Shown here one piece after another: positions 36,345-48,118 of a DNA stretch of 64,000 bases. The position numbers and the translations under genes are program-made. Position 1 is the stretch's first letter; each line of letters begins with the position of its first letter. Below the pieces are notes generated by a model. It did not search any database and was not told where the DNA came from. It saw only the letters and a list, made by a program, of their open reading frames with translations. Source of the DNA: Rutstroemia sp. NJR-2017a BVV2 (Eukaryota; Ascomycota; Leotiomycetes; Helotiales; Rutstroemiaceae); assembly GCA_002946415.1 (NCBI GenBank), contig NJPS01000046.1:1426001-1490000 (forward strand). Direction: 5' to 3'.

Positions 36345-38409
36345 TCACATACTGATCTCCCTCACCTTATCCTGTCCATTTCCCTTCTTAACACTCTTCC
36401 ACTCCAATCCACAAACAATGACAAACGATGCAATCGCACAAGCCGCCGTCACCCAGTAACAATGCGACAAAGCAAGCACGTAAGCTTTCAGTATCCCATT
36501 TAGAGCATCTTCCTGGCCCAGACGCGCTAGAATCTGTCGAATCTCTGTCGCACCACTATGCAAAAATATCTGCGGATCCAGCTGTGGCGCATTCTCCGAA
36601 ATGCCGCTGAACAGTCCATTTTGGAAAAGTGTCTGACAAACTGATATGAACAATGCGCCGCCGAGTGATTGGAAGAACGATACACATGCTGTGCCAACGG
36701 GTACATCCACTAGAGGTAGAACTGTTTGCACGGTCACGATGCCGCCCTGGAATCCAACGCCGATACCAAGACCGGTTATGACTTGGTAGCCGAACCATTG
36801 AGATAAAGGAGTCGTCAGGTCGAGCGTGGTGAGCAGGCCTGCTCCGATAGCGAACATTGCCATACAAACTATCATTACTGGCGTATAGTACCCGATAGCT
36901 GTGATCAAGCCTCCTGTAAGTATCGATGACAGCACAGTCGAGATGAGAAGAGGAAGGAGCTCGATGCCGGCTCTAGTAGCACTAGCCCCTTTCACAGATT
37001 GAAAGTAAATAGCAAGGTAGAAAATCAAAGCGAAGAAGCCTCCGCCGAAGAAGAATGCGAACAAGAAGGCTAGGCCTGTGTTGCGATTTTTAAAGAAGCG
37101 TGGGGGCAGAATTCCTTTGTCGCCTAGGATGATCTGGGATATGATGAAGAGTATGATGAGAGCCACTGCCCCGACGAGAAGCCCAATGATCTTAGCGCTA
37201 TTCCAGGCATAAGTGGTGCCGCCCCATTGTAGAGCGAGGAGGAGGCATATCACACCGGGTATGAGGATTGCCGTGCCGATAAGGTCCAGTTTTTTAATGC
37301 GCTGAAGGATAGACAGATTGTCCGGGTTGTTTTCCCGATGTATGTTGAGATATACAGCAATCACAAGCACGGCCAAGGCACCAATGGGTAGACTGAAAGA
37401 GTGAGTTAGTATATGCCCCTGGGGTATGACGTGAATTCACGAACTTTATATAGAAGCACCAGCGCCATGAGACCTTGTCACTATGTCAAGTTATCAAACT
37501 GCCTCCTCAATAACTGGGGATGACCTTACGTGAATACGCCGCCAAGTAAAGGACCTGCAACTGAAGCTATTCCCCACATGCCTCCGCTGCCGAGTCAGAT
37601 GTTAGTCAATCCCAAAGTTTATAGTGGAAGGCGAGATTAGATGGGTCTACTCACATGAGTCCAAATGCAGCTGGTCGTTTCCGCAATGGTACTATATTCC
37701 AGTCAGCGCTCAGAGCAACGTAGAAGACCATTTCAGGGCGAATTTCGGATTGGAACCAGGTAAAAATATGATCTACAGTATGCAGGATGTCTGCTAACAA
37801 AGAGAAATTTAGAACTTACAACAATATGCCAAGATGACTATTGCTCCTGAAAACAAGCCACCTGTTCCCATACCAGCGACCGCCCTTCCAATTATCAATG
37901 CTGTACTGTTCGGCGCTGTAGCACAAACCAAGGAACTATGCAATATATTAGACCTCATCCAAGACTGTTAGCGTCGTCGCATACCCAATCTCAAAGATGA
38001 CAATAGCAGCCATAAATGTGTATTTAATCTGCACATGTCAGTGCCTTGGCCGCAGCCCGTCCTTCATACACCTCATGCTTACACTGAAAATAGTATATAT
38101 CCTCCCAAACGTAGGCTGGAGAGCAGTAGTCGTCAAAAGGTATGCAGAGCCATACCATCCGATGTCCTGTATACTGTTGAATTGATCCGTGATTTTTGGG
38201 ATAGCTGTTGCGATGATTGTTTGATCCAATGCCACGAGGAAAACAGAAAGACAGAGAGCAGCTAATATGACATACAGCTTCAAGCCGTGAGGATAGTTTG
38301 CCTCTTCGCCATCGAGACTGGCCGGGCTAACCTCTTCCTGTGATTCCAGCTTCACCGAAGTGTCTTCTTTGGAGGCGTGTTCAGTCTTTTCTGAATCCAT
38401 TTCGAGCAT
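36345..38409 (-). CDS. MFS drug:H+ antiporter-type transporter (DHA2-like)
   Basis: Seven exons on the minus strand: 38409..38083, 38028..37985, 37935..37820, 37691..37655, 37586..37530, 37480..37445 and 37392..36345, 554 residues. A second in-frame ATG at 38400 would shorten it by three. After an acidic cytosolic N-terminus, TM1 holds [15 protein letters not shown], followed by [17 protein letters not shown], the repeat [19 protein letters not shown] and WRWCFYINLPIG, typical of 14-TM fungal efflux pumps of the toxin/azole-resistance group. The final exon carries the C-terminal helices. Small exons of 44, 37, 57 and 36 nt are phase-consistent. No biosynthetic gene lies beside it, so the substrate is unknown. 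Confidence 0.92.
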
Positions 38410-40428
38410 GCAAAGCAAAATTCCGATTTCCGTCGACGTTCAGTTGGTCCGTTCAAGCTATTCTGGATATGCTGCTATTTTGTGTCCATGAGATGGTCTA
38501 AATACAAGTAGATTGAAAGACTTTATGTACAAGGCCGTTGGCTTGGCTTAAAGTATGGATGCGGACCCGTCTGATATATTGGCGTGCAGTAAGGAAGTAT
38601 TTCTATCAGACGAGGATGTCTAACTGGGATGTGCAATATGACAGCTCCTTCAGAATTAAGCTTATATCAATATGGACATTTAGGTTTTCCTTTGTTATGG
38701 CTATGAATCACTTCTTCAAGCCTCCTCTCCTCTGATTCGTCGCCTGAGACGAGCCATGCAACCACACTGGAATGCTAAGGATTTCCATCGGCCTTTGTCA
38801 TAACCCGTAGTCCGACTGTTGGAGTGAAATCGATGCGGCAGCAGAAATGAAACGATGAGCTGCATGATCAGAGCAAGGACGGACGAAATCGAGAGTGATA
38901 CTTTAGAAGCAAATTAAGCTCTAGACCATTCAGTCAACGAGACAAAATTATGAATGGTAGATCACGAACGCTACATCTCTCAGACTCTCACGGACCCTTA
39001 GAATGCACAGTCCACCACTACTTGATGGAGAAATGCAGTATTAGGCATCAATGTTGTGCGACAGATAACGGCGGGAGCGAGACCATAATGACGAATCTCC
39101 TGATTTTACTCGTACTGCTAAGAGCACGACGATGCTCTAAAGTTGTTCCTTGTCGCCAGAGCAGTTCATTCGCCCTCAGTTGCTATCGCACGGGTGCTGG
39201 CAGTGGGTGCTTTTCGTTCCAATCAGACACTCTGTTGAGACTGGCAGCAGCATTTGAAGCTTCTAGCATTCTTGATGGTCGCGAAAAGAGATGCAAGCTA
39301 CGTCACATGTGACCACGCGTGTTGACAGGCGGCCTTGCTTCCCTTTCTCAAGGCGCCACACACACTTATGTGGGAGGGGCGAAGGTGAAATTCACTCCAA
39401 ATCCAATCACTCTTGAACTCATACAGGTAATTAGTAATATCAGACCACGCTGCTCAACAGTGAATTGGTTCTTGGTGAGCTTGAAACGCGTGTTTTCCCA
39501 CAACCTTAGTCATCTGGTGGAAGTGGGGTAAACTCTCAGAATAACTGGGACCTTTTGAGTGCAACGTCGCAGCCTTGCTTTCTTCTTTCCAACGCACAAG
39601 CATAGCGGCTGCTCTTCCCTTCAATCCTTCTTCCCCTCCTTGCTCCCCAGCAAATCCTCCAGCCATATACCAGTATCAATAGCTATCTCCGGTTGGTTGT
39701 TCGTTATTCTATTTCATTTGATTGATCTCGCTCCAATACTATCCCAATAAAAGCTCAGCTTGAAGCTTCGGACTCCTAGATCCAAGCGCGTCACCAGGCA
39801 CGTTTACAAGCATTGCAATTGTCGCGAGGCTCTCAGCTTCACCTTTAGTTGCCACAAGGTATGTCGACGCTGTTTACTTATCTTCCCCACCCAGCCCTCA
39901 GCCCATGGCCCCATACAGCTTCAATTCACTTCACCGGCTCGCACCGAATGACGGGATGATTCACTAATATCTATTCACTCTACAGTGGCACTGACACTTA
40001 GTTTTGCCGTGGCCTTGCCCTCTACTTAAACTCATCTAACCTCCCACCTCTCCCTTCAACCTCTTGGACTATCCGCTACCGCCGGGCTCTAGCATTGCCT
40101 TTTATTTACAAAAATACCGTCACTTCTCGAGCGTCTAGCTGCCCGAAAATTTTGAATATCTTGCCAGACAGCGTTATTATTCGTATCCTTTGCTCCGACG
40201 ATTCCGATTTCCTTGCGATTGAGTAATTTCGATTCATAGGTATGCAATAGCTCAGATTTTCACTTTTATATTAGTTTCCACCCATACTCGGTCACTATCG
40301 TCCATTTCGAGTTGTCCCTCTTCTGAAACTGAACTCTAGCTTCCGCAATTTCTTCTTCTTGCATTTACCTAAAAACTTACCTTTTGGTCAATCTTCAGAT
40401 AAAACTTACCAAGGCCTAACGACGAATT
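38410..40428. other. Divergent promoter region between MFS transporter and Argonaute
   Basis: 2 kb between two start codons on opposite strands. No supported gene. From about 39550 to 40428 the plus strand is CT-rich like the leader of the Argonaute mRNA, with a possible leader intron (GTATGC at 40238) that I cannot confirm. Confidence 0.5.
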
Positions 40429-43400
40429 ATGTCTTGGGATCCTCGTGGCGGTCGTGGTCGTGGTGGTGGTGATCGTGGTGGCGGGCGAGGAGGAGGCGGG
40501 AGAGGCGGAGGGGACCGTGGTGGCTTCGGCAGGGGAGGTGGTGGAGGCGCGAGAGGCGGTGGAGGCGGTGGGGACCGTGGTGGTTTCAATCGTGGTGGAG
40601 GTGATCGTGGTGGATTCCGTGGGGATCGGGGTGGTGGTCGTGGTGGTCGTGGAGGGCGAGGTGGTTTCGGCAGGGAACCCGAAGGTGTCCGGGTCTTCCA
40701 GTAAGTTGCCTTCTTGGTGTACTTCCAAACATGTCTGATGACTCCCATAGAGACCCCAAGTCTGCTGCACAAGGACCAGACGCGGAAGTTCTGCAAATCG
40801 AGAATCAATACGATCAAAGTGTTTCGGGCATTAATGCTCTGAGCAATTTGTCGATTACTGGTCAACCCAACACGTACCCTTCCCGTCCGGGACATGGCAC
40901 TGCCGGCAGCAAGGTGGAATTGTATGCCAATTACTTTTCCCTCAAGCCCAAGAACGATTTTGTTCTTGGAAGATACAACGTCGAGATCAGTGGAGGAGAA
41001 TTACCCGCGAAAAAGCGCAAGCAGCTTTTCCGGTTGCTTCTCCAGTTGCCAGAATTTTCCGGTGTTGCGACGGATTACTCCTCTATGCTCATTTCAATGG
41101 GCAAGTTGAATATCCCGGACAACCACGAATTCGACATTCCTTGGAGGAACGAGCGAGAGGACGACGTCGCTCCAGATGCAAGAACTTATCGGGTTAGAAT
41201 CGTGGCACCGACATCATTGGACATAGGAGCTTTAGTAAATTATTTATCCACCAATATGTCCAACGACGCTATCGCTCAGCAAAAAGGTGAGATGATTCAA
41301 GCACTGAATACTCTTATGGGATTTTATGCTTTACGTCATGATGGAATCACTTCTATTGGGCACAATCGTCACTTCTCTGTTGATCGAGTCAGGTTCGCCC
41401 ACAATGTGCGCAGCCTTGGAGGCGGGCTTGAAGCGCTTCGAGGATTCTTCCAGAGTGTCCGACCTGCTACAGGCAGACTCTTGCTCAATGTGAACGTGTC
41501 TCACAGCGTTTTCCTTACGCCTGGTCCCCTGGTGCAGGTTTTCGGAGTCCTTGGTTCTGGCGATCCGAAACGACTAGCAGATAAGATTAGGTACAAGCGA
41601 GTTAAGTTGCTCCATTTACCTGAAAAGAAGACCAACGCAGGTCTCGTCATCCCTCGCGAAAAGTCCATCAACGGATTGGCACAGCCCGGCGATGGGCGTA
41701 AGCAAGAGCACCCTCCTCAAGTTTCGAAATATGGTGCGGGTCCCAAGGAAGTCAAGTTTTGGCTTGACTCCGTGCCATCTAAAGGCGAAGAATCACCCAA
41801 AGCTGGCAAGAAAGGAGGTGCCAAGAAGGCTGCTGGAAGTGATCTCCCGGTCAATACGTACATTTCAGTCTTTGATTATTTTAAAAAAAGTAAGTTTCCA
41901 TATATATACCGCAGTGTAATCCATCTAACATTCTTAGAATACCCGAAATTTGTTCTTGGCAATTATCCTGTCGTCAACGTTGGGAATTCCGAGAACCCGT
42001 CGTACCTTCCGGCTGAAGCTTGTGAGCTTCTGCCGGGACAAGTTGTCAAGAGAAGACTGGATGGCAACCAGACGAGGGAAATGCTTGATTTCGCCTGCAG
42101 GCGACCATGGCTGAACGGTGACTCGATTGTTGGGGACGGAAAAGCTGTCTTGGGCTTAAATGCACAGAATGATGTTTTGGTAGGAAGCTCCTATACTTCC
42201 TATCTATGTTTACTAACTCCTCTAGAAACGCTTTGGAATTACGGTTGGTGATGGTCTCATAACTGTTCCAGGCCGTGTCTTGCAAGCACCGCCTATCAAC
42301 TACAAGAATATGCAGAACAAGGCCACGAAGACTACACCCATGAATGGCAGCTGGAATATGCGCAACGTCAGATTCCACACCGCAAGCAACATAGGTGCCT
42401 GGACATATGTTTGTGTACAGTCTGACAGATTCCGTGGTCAAGTCGATGAAGAGTTAGCCTACAACACTGTTCTAGGCTTCCAGCAGCATTTGCAACAAGC
42501 TGGTATCAATGCTTCCGGACTCCTGCGTGCACCACCCTCGATCCAGCATATTGATCACAATGAAGGTCAGACCTTTAACAGTGTTAACAACACGTTCAGG
42601 CTGTTGTCCACTTCAACCAAGAACCCCAAACCAAAGTTTGTCCTGGTTATTCTCCCTTTTGCCGACACTCCACTGTACAATGCTATCAAGACAATTGCCG
42701 ACACAAAAGCGGGTATTCATACAGTTTGTGTCGTAATCTCCAAGTTCTCGAAACCAGATGGTGGACAGTACTTTGGAAACATTGCGCTCAAGTTCAATCT
42801 CAAGGCTGGTGGGATCAACCAGACTGTGGATCCTATTAAGTTGGGCGTTATCAGCGAAGGCAAGACCATGGTCGTTGGACTTGATGTGACTCATCCATCC
42901 CCTGGCTCGAAGGAAACAGCGCCAAGTGTGTCTGGCATGGTTGCCAGTCTTGATCCACAACTTGGCCAATGGACTTCTATTGCTAAGGTCCAAGAAAAAG
43001 CAAGAACCGAGATGGTAGCTGGCCTAGAAGCCATGTTCATCAATGGACCTCTGAAAGGCTGGTCCAAGAAAAACAAAGCCTTGCCTGAAAATATCCTGAT
43101 CTACAGAGATGGTGTTTCTGAGGGCCAGTACCAGCAAGTCCTCGATGTTGAGCTCCCGCAGTTCAGAAATGCCTGTCGCCAGAAATATCCTGCAGACATG
43201 ACGAAAAAAGGGTTTCCTAAAATCACTATTGTCATCTGTGGCAAGAGACATCACACGCGATTCTACCCCAAAAATGAAGCTGACGCAGACAAGAATTCGA
43301 ACTGTGTTGCTGGTACAGTTGTTGACCGTGGTGTCACGGAGTCTCGCTCCTGGGATTTCTTCCTTCAAGCACATGGCTGCCTTAAAGGAACAGCTCGTCC

Positions 43401-43734
43401 ATGTCATTACTATGTAATCTTGGACGAGATATTCCGATTCCAGAAAGTCAAACCTCAGCACAAGAACACCGCAGATGCTTTGGAGGATTTGACCAACAAC
43501 ATGTGTCATTTGTTCGGCAGAGCTACGAAGGCTGTAAGTCTTTGTCCTCCCGCATACTACGCCGATCTGCTTTGCACCCGCATGAGATGTTATCTTTCGG
43601 ACCAGTATGACCCAACCGACAGAGCGTCGACACCAAGTGTCACAGGATCCGTCACCAGCTCAACCTTCCTAGCTGGTATGGCCCAGCAGATTCAAGTTCA
43701 TCAAGATATTGCAGGATCCATGTTCTTCATCTAG
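40429..43734 (+). CDS. Argonaute, slicer-competent, with N-terminal RGG repeats
   Basis: Four exons: 40429..40700, 40751..41889, 41938..42179 and 42226..43734, 1053 residues. Residues 1-85 are Arg/Gly repeats (RGG/RGGF), a likely RNA-binding and arginine-methylation region. An N domain, linker and PAZ follow (FDYFKKKYPKFVLGNYPVV in PAZ), then MID and PIWI. The catalytic tetrad is intact: D771 (GLDVTHP), E813 (RTEMVAGLEAM), D846 (YRDGVSEGQ) and H945 (RPCHYYVILDE), so RNA slicing is expected. It belongs to the QDE-2/Ago family of fungal RNA silencing; which paralogue it represents cannot be decided here. Introns are 50, 48 and 46 bp. The 48-bp one is stop-free and in frame, and the first contains an in-frame ATG. 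Confidence 0.96.
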
Positions 43735-44758
43735 GGAAACAGCTGCAGATCGATTCTATACTCTTCACTATTCATCAAACAATACTCTCTTTGGTCAAAT
43801 TTCACTCGACATTGGGTGATACTGCAATAATTGTCAGCAGCCGGTGGCATTACTTTTACTATATCATCGACACATCTAAGCAATTCAGCAGATTATCCAG
43901 AACACATTATTATTATCCTCACCATCTGTTATCATTTAGTCTTTGGTTCTAGTAATGGGATCCACAGCAATGATGGTTGGGTGGTAGTTTTCCTTGACAG
44001 CAATTTTTATTTCTTTGGACACTCCTTAGCTTCATTCAATCAGATTCAACTCAATATTCAAAAACAAAAATAAATCAACTTTATTTTCTCATATTTCATG
44101 CCGTGCCTGCATATTTTAGACCAGCCTGGAATGTGACTGGGCCCATTCTTTCCCATTTGGGAAGGAGGTCTCCTGACTAATTGCAAGCGTGGACGCCTTT
44201 TTGCTTTTTGATATGCATGTCTAAGATTCCCGACATATTTTCAATTCTGGGACTTGACCATGTGCGCACTTGCGGGGTCATCCTTTTTCAAGCATTTGCT
44301 AAGTAGTGGTAGTTACATCGTTGTGCTATTCTTCTCTTCTCGTTATCTCGTTTTCTTCAATTGTTGTCTTCATTGGCATGTATGATCGTTGGTGTAGAGT
44401 ATAAGTGAGCCCACATCCGGTCATCTGCTCGGATTTGCAGGTTAGTATGGTTCAACACTTCTCTTTTCATGTTGTTTCGGGCCGCGTCCCTTTTTACTTG
44501 TCCCGACACCGTTCGCTCACACCGCAAGTTTTGTGCCGTATAGCTGCATGTTTATCTTCTGACTGGTCTAGGAGATTGTTCCGCTCGGCCACATGCGATA
44601 TCCCTTTTTGCGAGTCAACTCGGTATTTTATAGTGATCTCGCTGGGCTTTTTCGCGTCAACTTTCGAATTTGACTTTTGACATCCCGTTATTCGATATAA
44701 TATACACTTTCAACCCAGGCGCCTCCCTCCTCGAACAGCATCACGGGCTCTTCTCAAA
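43735..44758. other. Intergenic: Argonaute 3' end and small-protein promoter
   Basis: 1 kb with no supported gene; AT-rich 3' UTR-like sequence to about 44100, then ordinary promoter-like DNA. Confidence 0.5.
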
Positions 44759-45655
44759 ATGCTCAACGCACTGTCTTCTCCGCCAATCCAGGTCTCCACT
44801 AAAAATCCCCGGGTTTACATCTTCCCCCTTATTCTTCTTCTCGTCCTCGTCAGCATAATAATCAAACCCGCATCTGCATGCCTCACTTACAGTGCGGTCT
44901 TCCCATTCGACGAGGATCAGCCGTTTGTGGCGGAAATTATAGATAATGGAGTTAGGACTTGCTGGATCAATATGACGTATACGAGACATTGGCGTTTGCA
45001 GGTTATTGAGAATGGGGGGTGGAGGGGGAGTGAGGAGTGGAAGGTTGGTTTGGTTTTTTCTTTCTTCTTTCTGGTTTGTTATGTGTTTTTTGGGATGGAG
45101 CGGGCGCTGAGAAGGGAGAATGAAGATTGGGGAAGGGTGGGATAGAGTAGGGGGAATGGTGAGAGGAAGAAGAGGGAACGGAAAAATTAGAGAGAAGGGG
45201 GAGGGGAAAATCGGAGATGCGGAGTTCGATGAATGCTGACTGAATGTAGTGGCAACCGTGGACATTTGAATGCACAGAAAAAGAATGGGAAGGAAAGCTA
45301 AAGGGGAATGCTACAGTACGTTTTCTTGGCCGTTGATTCTCTCCTTCTCCGCCCTAATTTTACATATGACCTCACGTACCCTCTCCAATTTTTGTCCATC
45401 TCCCATTTTTCCATATCCCCTCCTCTCTCACCCCTCCCACTACCAACTCACCACCTAACACCAATTCCCCCCGCGCAACAGGACCGCAAATACCACGCCG
45501 AAGCCGGCGTCGGACTTCGGGGCATTACCTACCGCGCCCACGGTGAAAAATTCTGGTTTAATCCCGACAAGGTGGAGGATGTAGCGGGAGAACGATGGGT
45601 GTATAGCAAACGGTTGTGGTGTCCGGAAGAGGCGAAGGCAAAAGGGGAGAAATAG
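44759..45655 (+). CDS. Small secreted or anchored protein, function unknown
   Basis: Proposed two-exon gene, 44759..45043 and 45482..45655, 152 residues. The N-terminus has a hydrophobic core (VYIFPLILLLVLVSIII) ending in PASA|C, a good signal-peptidase site after residue 40, so a mature protein of about 110 residues with three Cys (C41 and those in RTCWINM and LWCPEE) is predicted. Exon 2 continues smoothly as DRKYHAEAGVGLRGITYRAH, GEKFWFNP and GERWVYSKRLW. The donor is GTTGGT and the acceptor ACAG; the 438-bp intron is long for this window and contains a CTAAC-type branch site. Without splicing, the reading ends at 45145 after a second hydrophobic segment. I do not recognise a family; it is effector-like only in size and secretion. 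Confidence 0.6.
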
Positions 45656-46609
45656 GTGAGAGAATAGAATGGGAGGAGGACAAACAGAAGGAGGTAGAAA
45701 GAGAGGGAAGGAAGCTTATGAATATTTAAATATACACTGGACTTGGCTCAGTTAACAAGTTAGTGACGAAGAAATGATGACGAAGGCGGGTTCATTATTA
45801 TTCTCTCTCATCCACTCGGACAATGCTCAATGATCATGATTTAGGTGCAGTGAGTGAGCTGGTTGGATAAGGTAGTGCAAAGTATGCTTGCTATTGCTGG
45901 GTTGCAAAGACCTAGATGGGCCCACTGCCGTTCGATCTCTGTGGTTCTAAAATACGAGTGTAGCGGCCATAGGAAGTCAAGACGCTTGTTTGCCATTTGT
46001 CTCTTTCTCTTCTGCAACGAACCACCTTGCTCGCGTGTAGTTCCCTTTCTCACCCGAGAAGAAATCAATAAAAAGAATTATAATATAGAAGTTTCACATT
46101 CGCTCAAAGATCCTATCTTATCCTATCCTTAACCCATCCAGCCCTATATATGGAAATGGAAATTCCATCCCAGCCAAATCCATCTTTCAAACATCAACCA
46201 CTCCAAACCGCAAATAACATCAAACCTCCAAAAGAGAAAACAACACTCCAGTTCAAACTCCAATCCAAGCTCCAAACACCGAAAGTTGCAAGTTCATTAT
46301 TCTTCTACCAACCAAAGTATATATCGGTACTGTATATATCAAATTCCATCTAAAAACCCCCAAACCGACCAATTAGCTTAGAATAGAACCCACATTTCCC
46401 CATTTCGAATAACTTCATCCCAGCCGCCAACTGCCTGTCTAGTCGAATTTGCCATTACCTCTGATATTTGGGATCCATTTTTGCTGTATCTTTCCTCTTC
46501 TTTCCGAATAGCTCCATGATAATATCTTTGATTGGCAAGATCTCTTATCGTATGAGAATCTGTAGGATGACCTTCATTTAGTATTTTTCCACTTCAAAGA
46601 CGTCTCTCT
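45656..46609. other. Intergenic region 3' of the small secreted protein gene
   Basis: No supported gene. CA-rich low-complexity sequence occurs around 46150-46280. Confidence 0.5.
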
Positions 46610-47045
46610 GCTCTACTCACATGTATTCTCGCCAGACCTTGAAGAAAATCTTTCGTATGCTCCAAGCCTCCAACCCGTAACCGTGACCGTCCTCAGCTGG
46701 CTCCGAAGTTCAAACACGATGCCATTAATATGAACGGAGCCCCAACCAGACGCATCTCGAACGCATACACCTCAGGAACCGGAATACTAGTGCACCGCCG
46801 TACAAGGTCAATCGCGTTAATCTCATTTCTTATACTCCGCTCAATGTATTCATAAGAGTCTATGGACCGCGTGGCATTCGTAATCGTGCCAGCCATTGAG
46901 TACCATCCGCGAACTGAATTATCAGCCCTAGATAGTTATGTCCCAAGCTTATTTGAGGGAGCAAAGCAATGCAGCATTGATTCCATTGCGAAGGCTACAA
47001 GAGCAGACCAATTTATTGTCGCAAGGAACTGCTCCGTCTGTGAAC
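46610..47045 (-). pseudogene. Decayed aminoglycoside-phosphotransferase (APH)-like kinase fragment
   Basis: On the minus strand, pieces of a fungal APH-family protein appear in order but in different frames. They are INWSALVAFA (near 47015), SLGHNYLGLIIQFADGTQW and LARLRMP (46950-46890), SIRNEINAIDLVRRCTSIPV with PEVYAFEMRLVGAPFILM (46840-46715), and EHTKDFLQGLARIHV (46660-46621). Stops and frame changes lie between them, and the catalytic half of the kinase is missing. Such APH-domain genes are abundant and fast-evolving in filamentous fungi. This is a relic, not a working gene. Confidence 0.72.
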
Positions 47046-47493
47046 ATTGCAGAATTCCTGGTAGGGAAGAGATATTTTTTCCAACGGTATCCAACATGGC
47101 AACACAAATGCATCAGCAGTGTCTGAGGCGTAAGGAATAGCAGCAGTACATACAACCTTCCGGATTGTTGGTTTGGGCTTCTTCCATCATGGACGTACGA
47201 CGAACTGGGCAATAGTAATGAAGTGTTAAGATGACAAGTAATTTTCACAGCATGTGTGAGTCTAGGCGCTACTAAAAGCCCAGGTCCAGCTCCCATTCCA
47301 ACGACGATATACTAAATAGCCTCCAGTTCCAATCCCAAATCAAGTTTCCCAACCCCAAAAAGCCTTCCCTCCCACACATACACATACGCCAAGCCCTCCC
47401 TTCCTCCTCAAGCGCGCGCACACAAAAATTTGTTACAAGAAGGGAAGCAAAGAGTCGAAGAACGGACCGCCAGCCAGACGAACGGGATGTAAA

Positions 47494-47507
47494 GTACTGT
47501 ACAGTAC
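47494..47507. repeat. Perfect 14-bp palindrome
   Basis: GTACTGTACAGTAC is its own reverse complement. It shares its core with the hairpin at 47849. Confidence 0.9.
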
Positions 47508-47848
47508 AGATAGTACAAGATGGTAATGATGATGATGCAACAGAGACCCCGAGAAATGCGAAACTCCGGTTAAAAACACCATTCCCATCCCATCCATCCC
47601 ATCCGATCCCGTCCTGTCCCAAAAGTTCGTACTCCATTCCATATCCCTCATGCATGCGACTACGCAACAATGACAACGATGATAAAAAACGACCACAACG
47701 ACAACGACAACAACAATAACAGCAGCTTGTCCCCGATATCTTCGCTTAAAAAGATAAGCTTTCCCTTTCCTCGGGGCGGAATAGGGATAGTGTCCCTCCA
47801 GCCGTATGCCCCTGCCGTAGTATGCACCTCTTCATCTACCTTGCTACT

Positions 47849-47880
47849 TACTGTACAATATAGTACGATATTGTACAGTA
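47849..47880. repeat. Hairpin with perfect 13-bp arms
   Basis: TACTGTACAATAT (47849-47861) and ATATTGTACAGTA (47868-47880) are exact reverse complements around a six-base loop AGTACG. Confidence 0.9.
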
Positions 47881-48118
47881 CTCCAATCCCAATAAACACC
47901 AAATTGTGTAATGGAAAGGAAGCAAGTAGTGAAACATTCCGGCATCGACACAGACCTATAAAATCCCACAGGCTGGATTCGGAAATCCAATGATTTCCTT
48001 TCCTGTCCCTCACTTCCAAGTAACCGGATTTCTCTCTTTCTCTTTCTCTCAATCAATCAATGAATTAAGTGAAGGAAGACCTTCGAGAAAGAGAAAGAGA
48101 TAAGTTACGACTTCAGCC

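Larger units (their letters stand above)
47046..48118. other. Intergenic region with ACTGTACAGT palindromes
   Basis: No supported gene. It includes a 14-bp perfect palindrome (47494-47507) and a 13-bp-arm hairpin (47849-47880). An AAC/GAC-type simple run lies near 47690-47720, and AGAAAGAGA-type sequence near 48030-48100. Confidence 0.55.

Noticed and set aside
45656..48118. Biosynthetic or resistance cluster around the APH-like fragment and MFS transporter
   Set aside because: The APH copy is broken, the transporter is 8 kb away beyond Argonaute, and no core biosynthetic enzyme is present.
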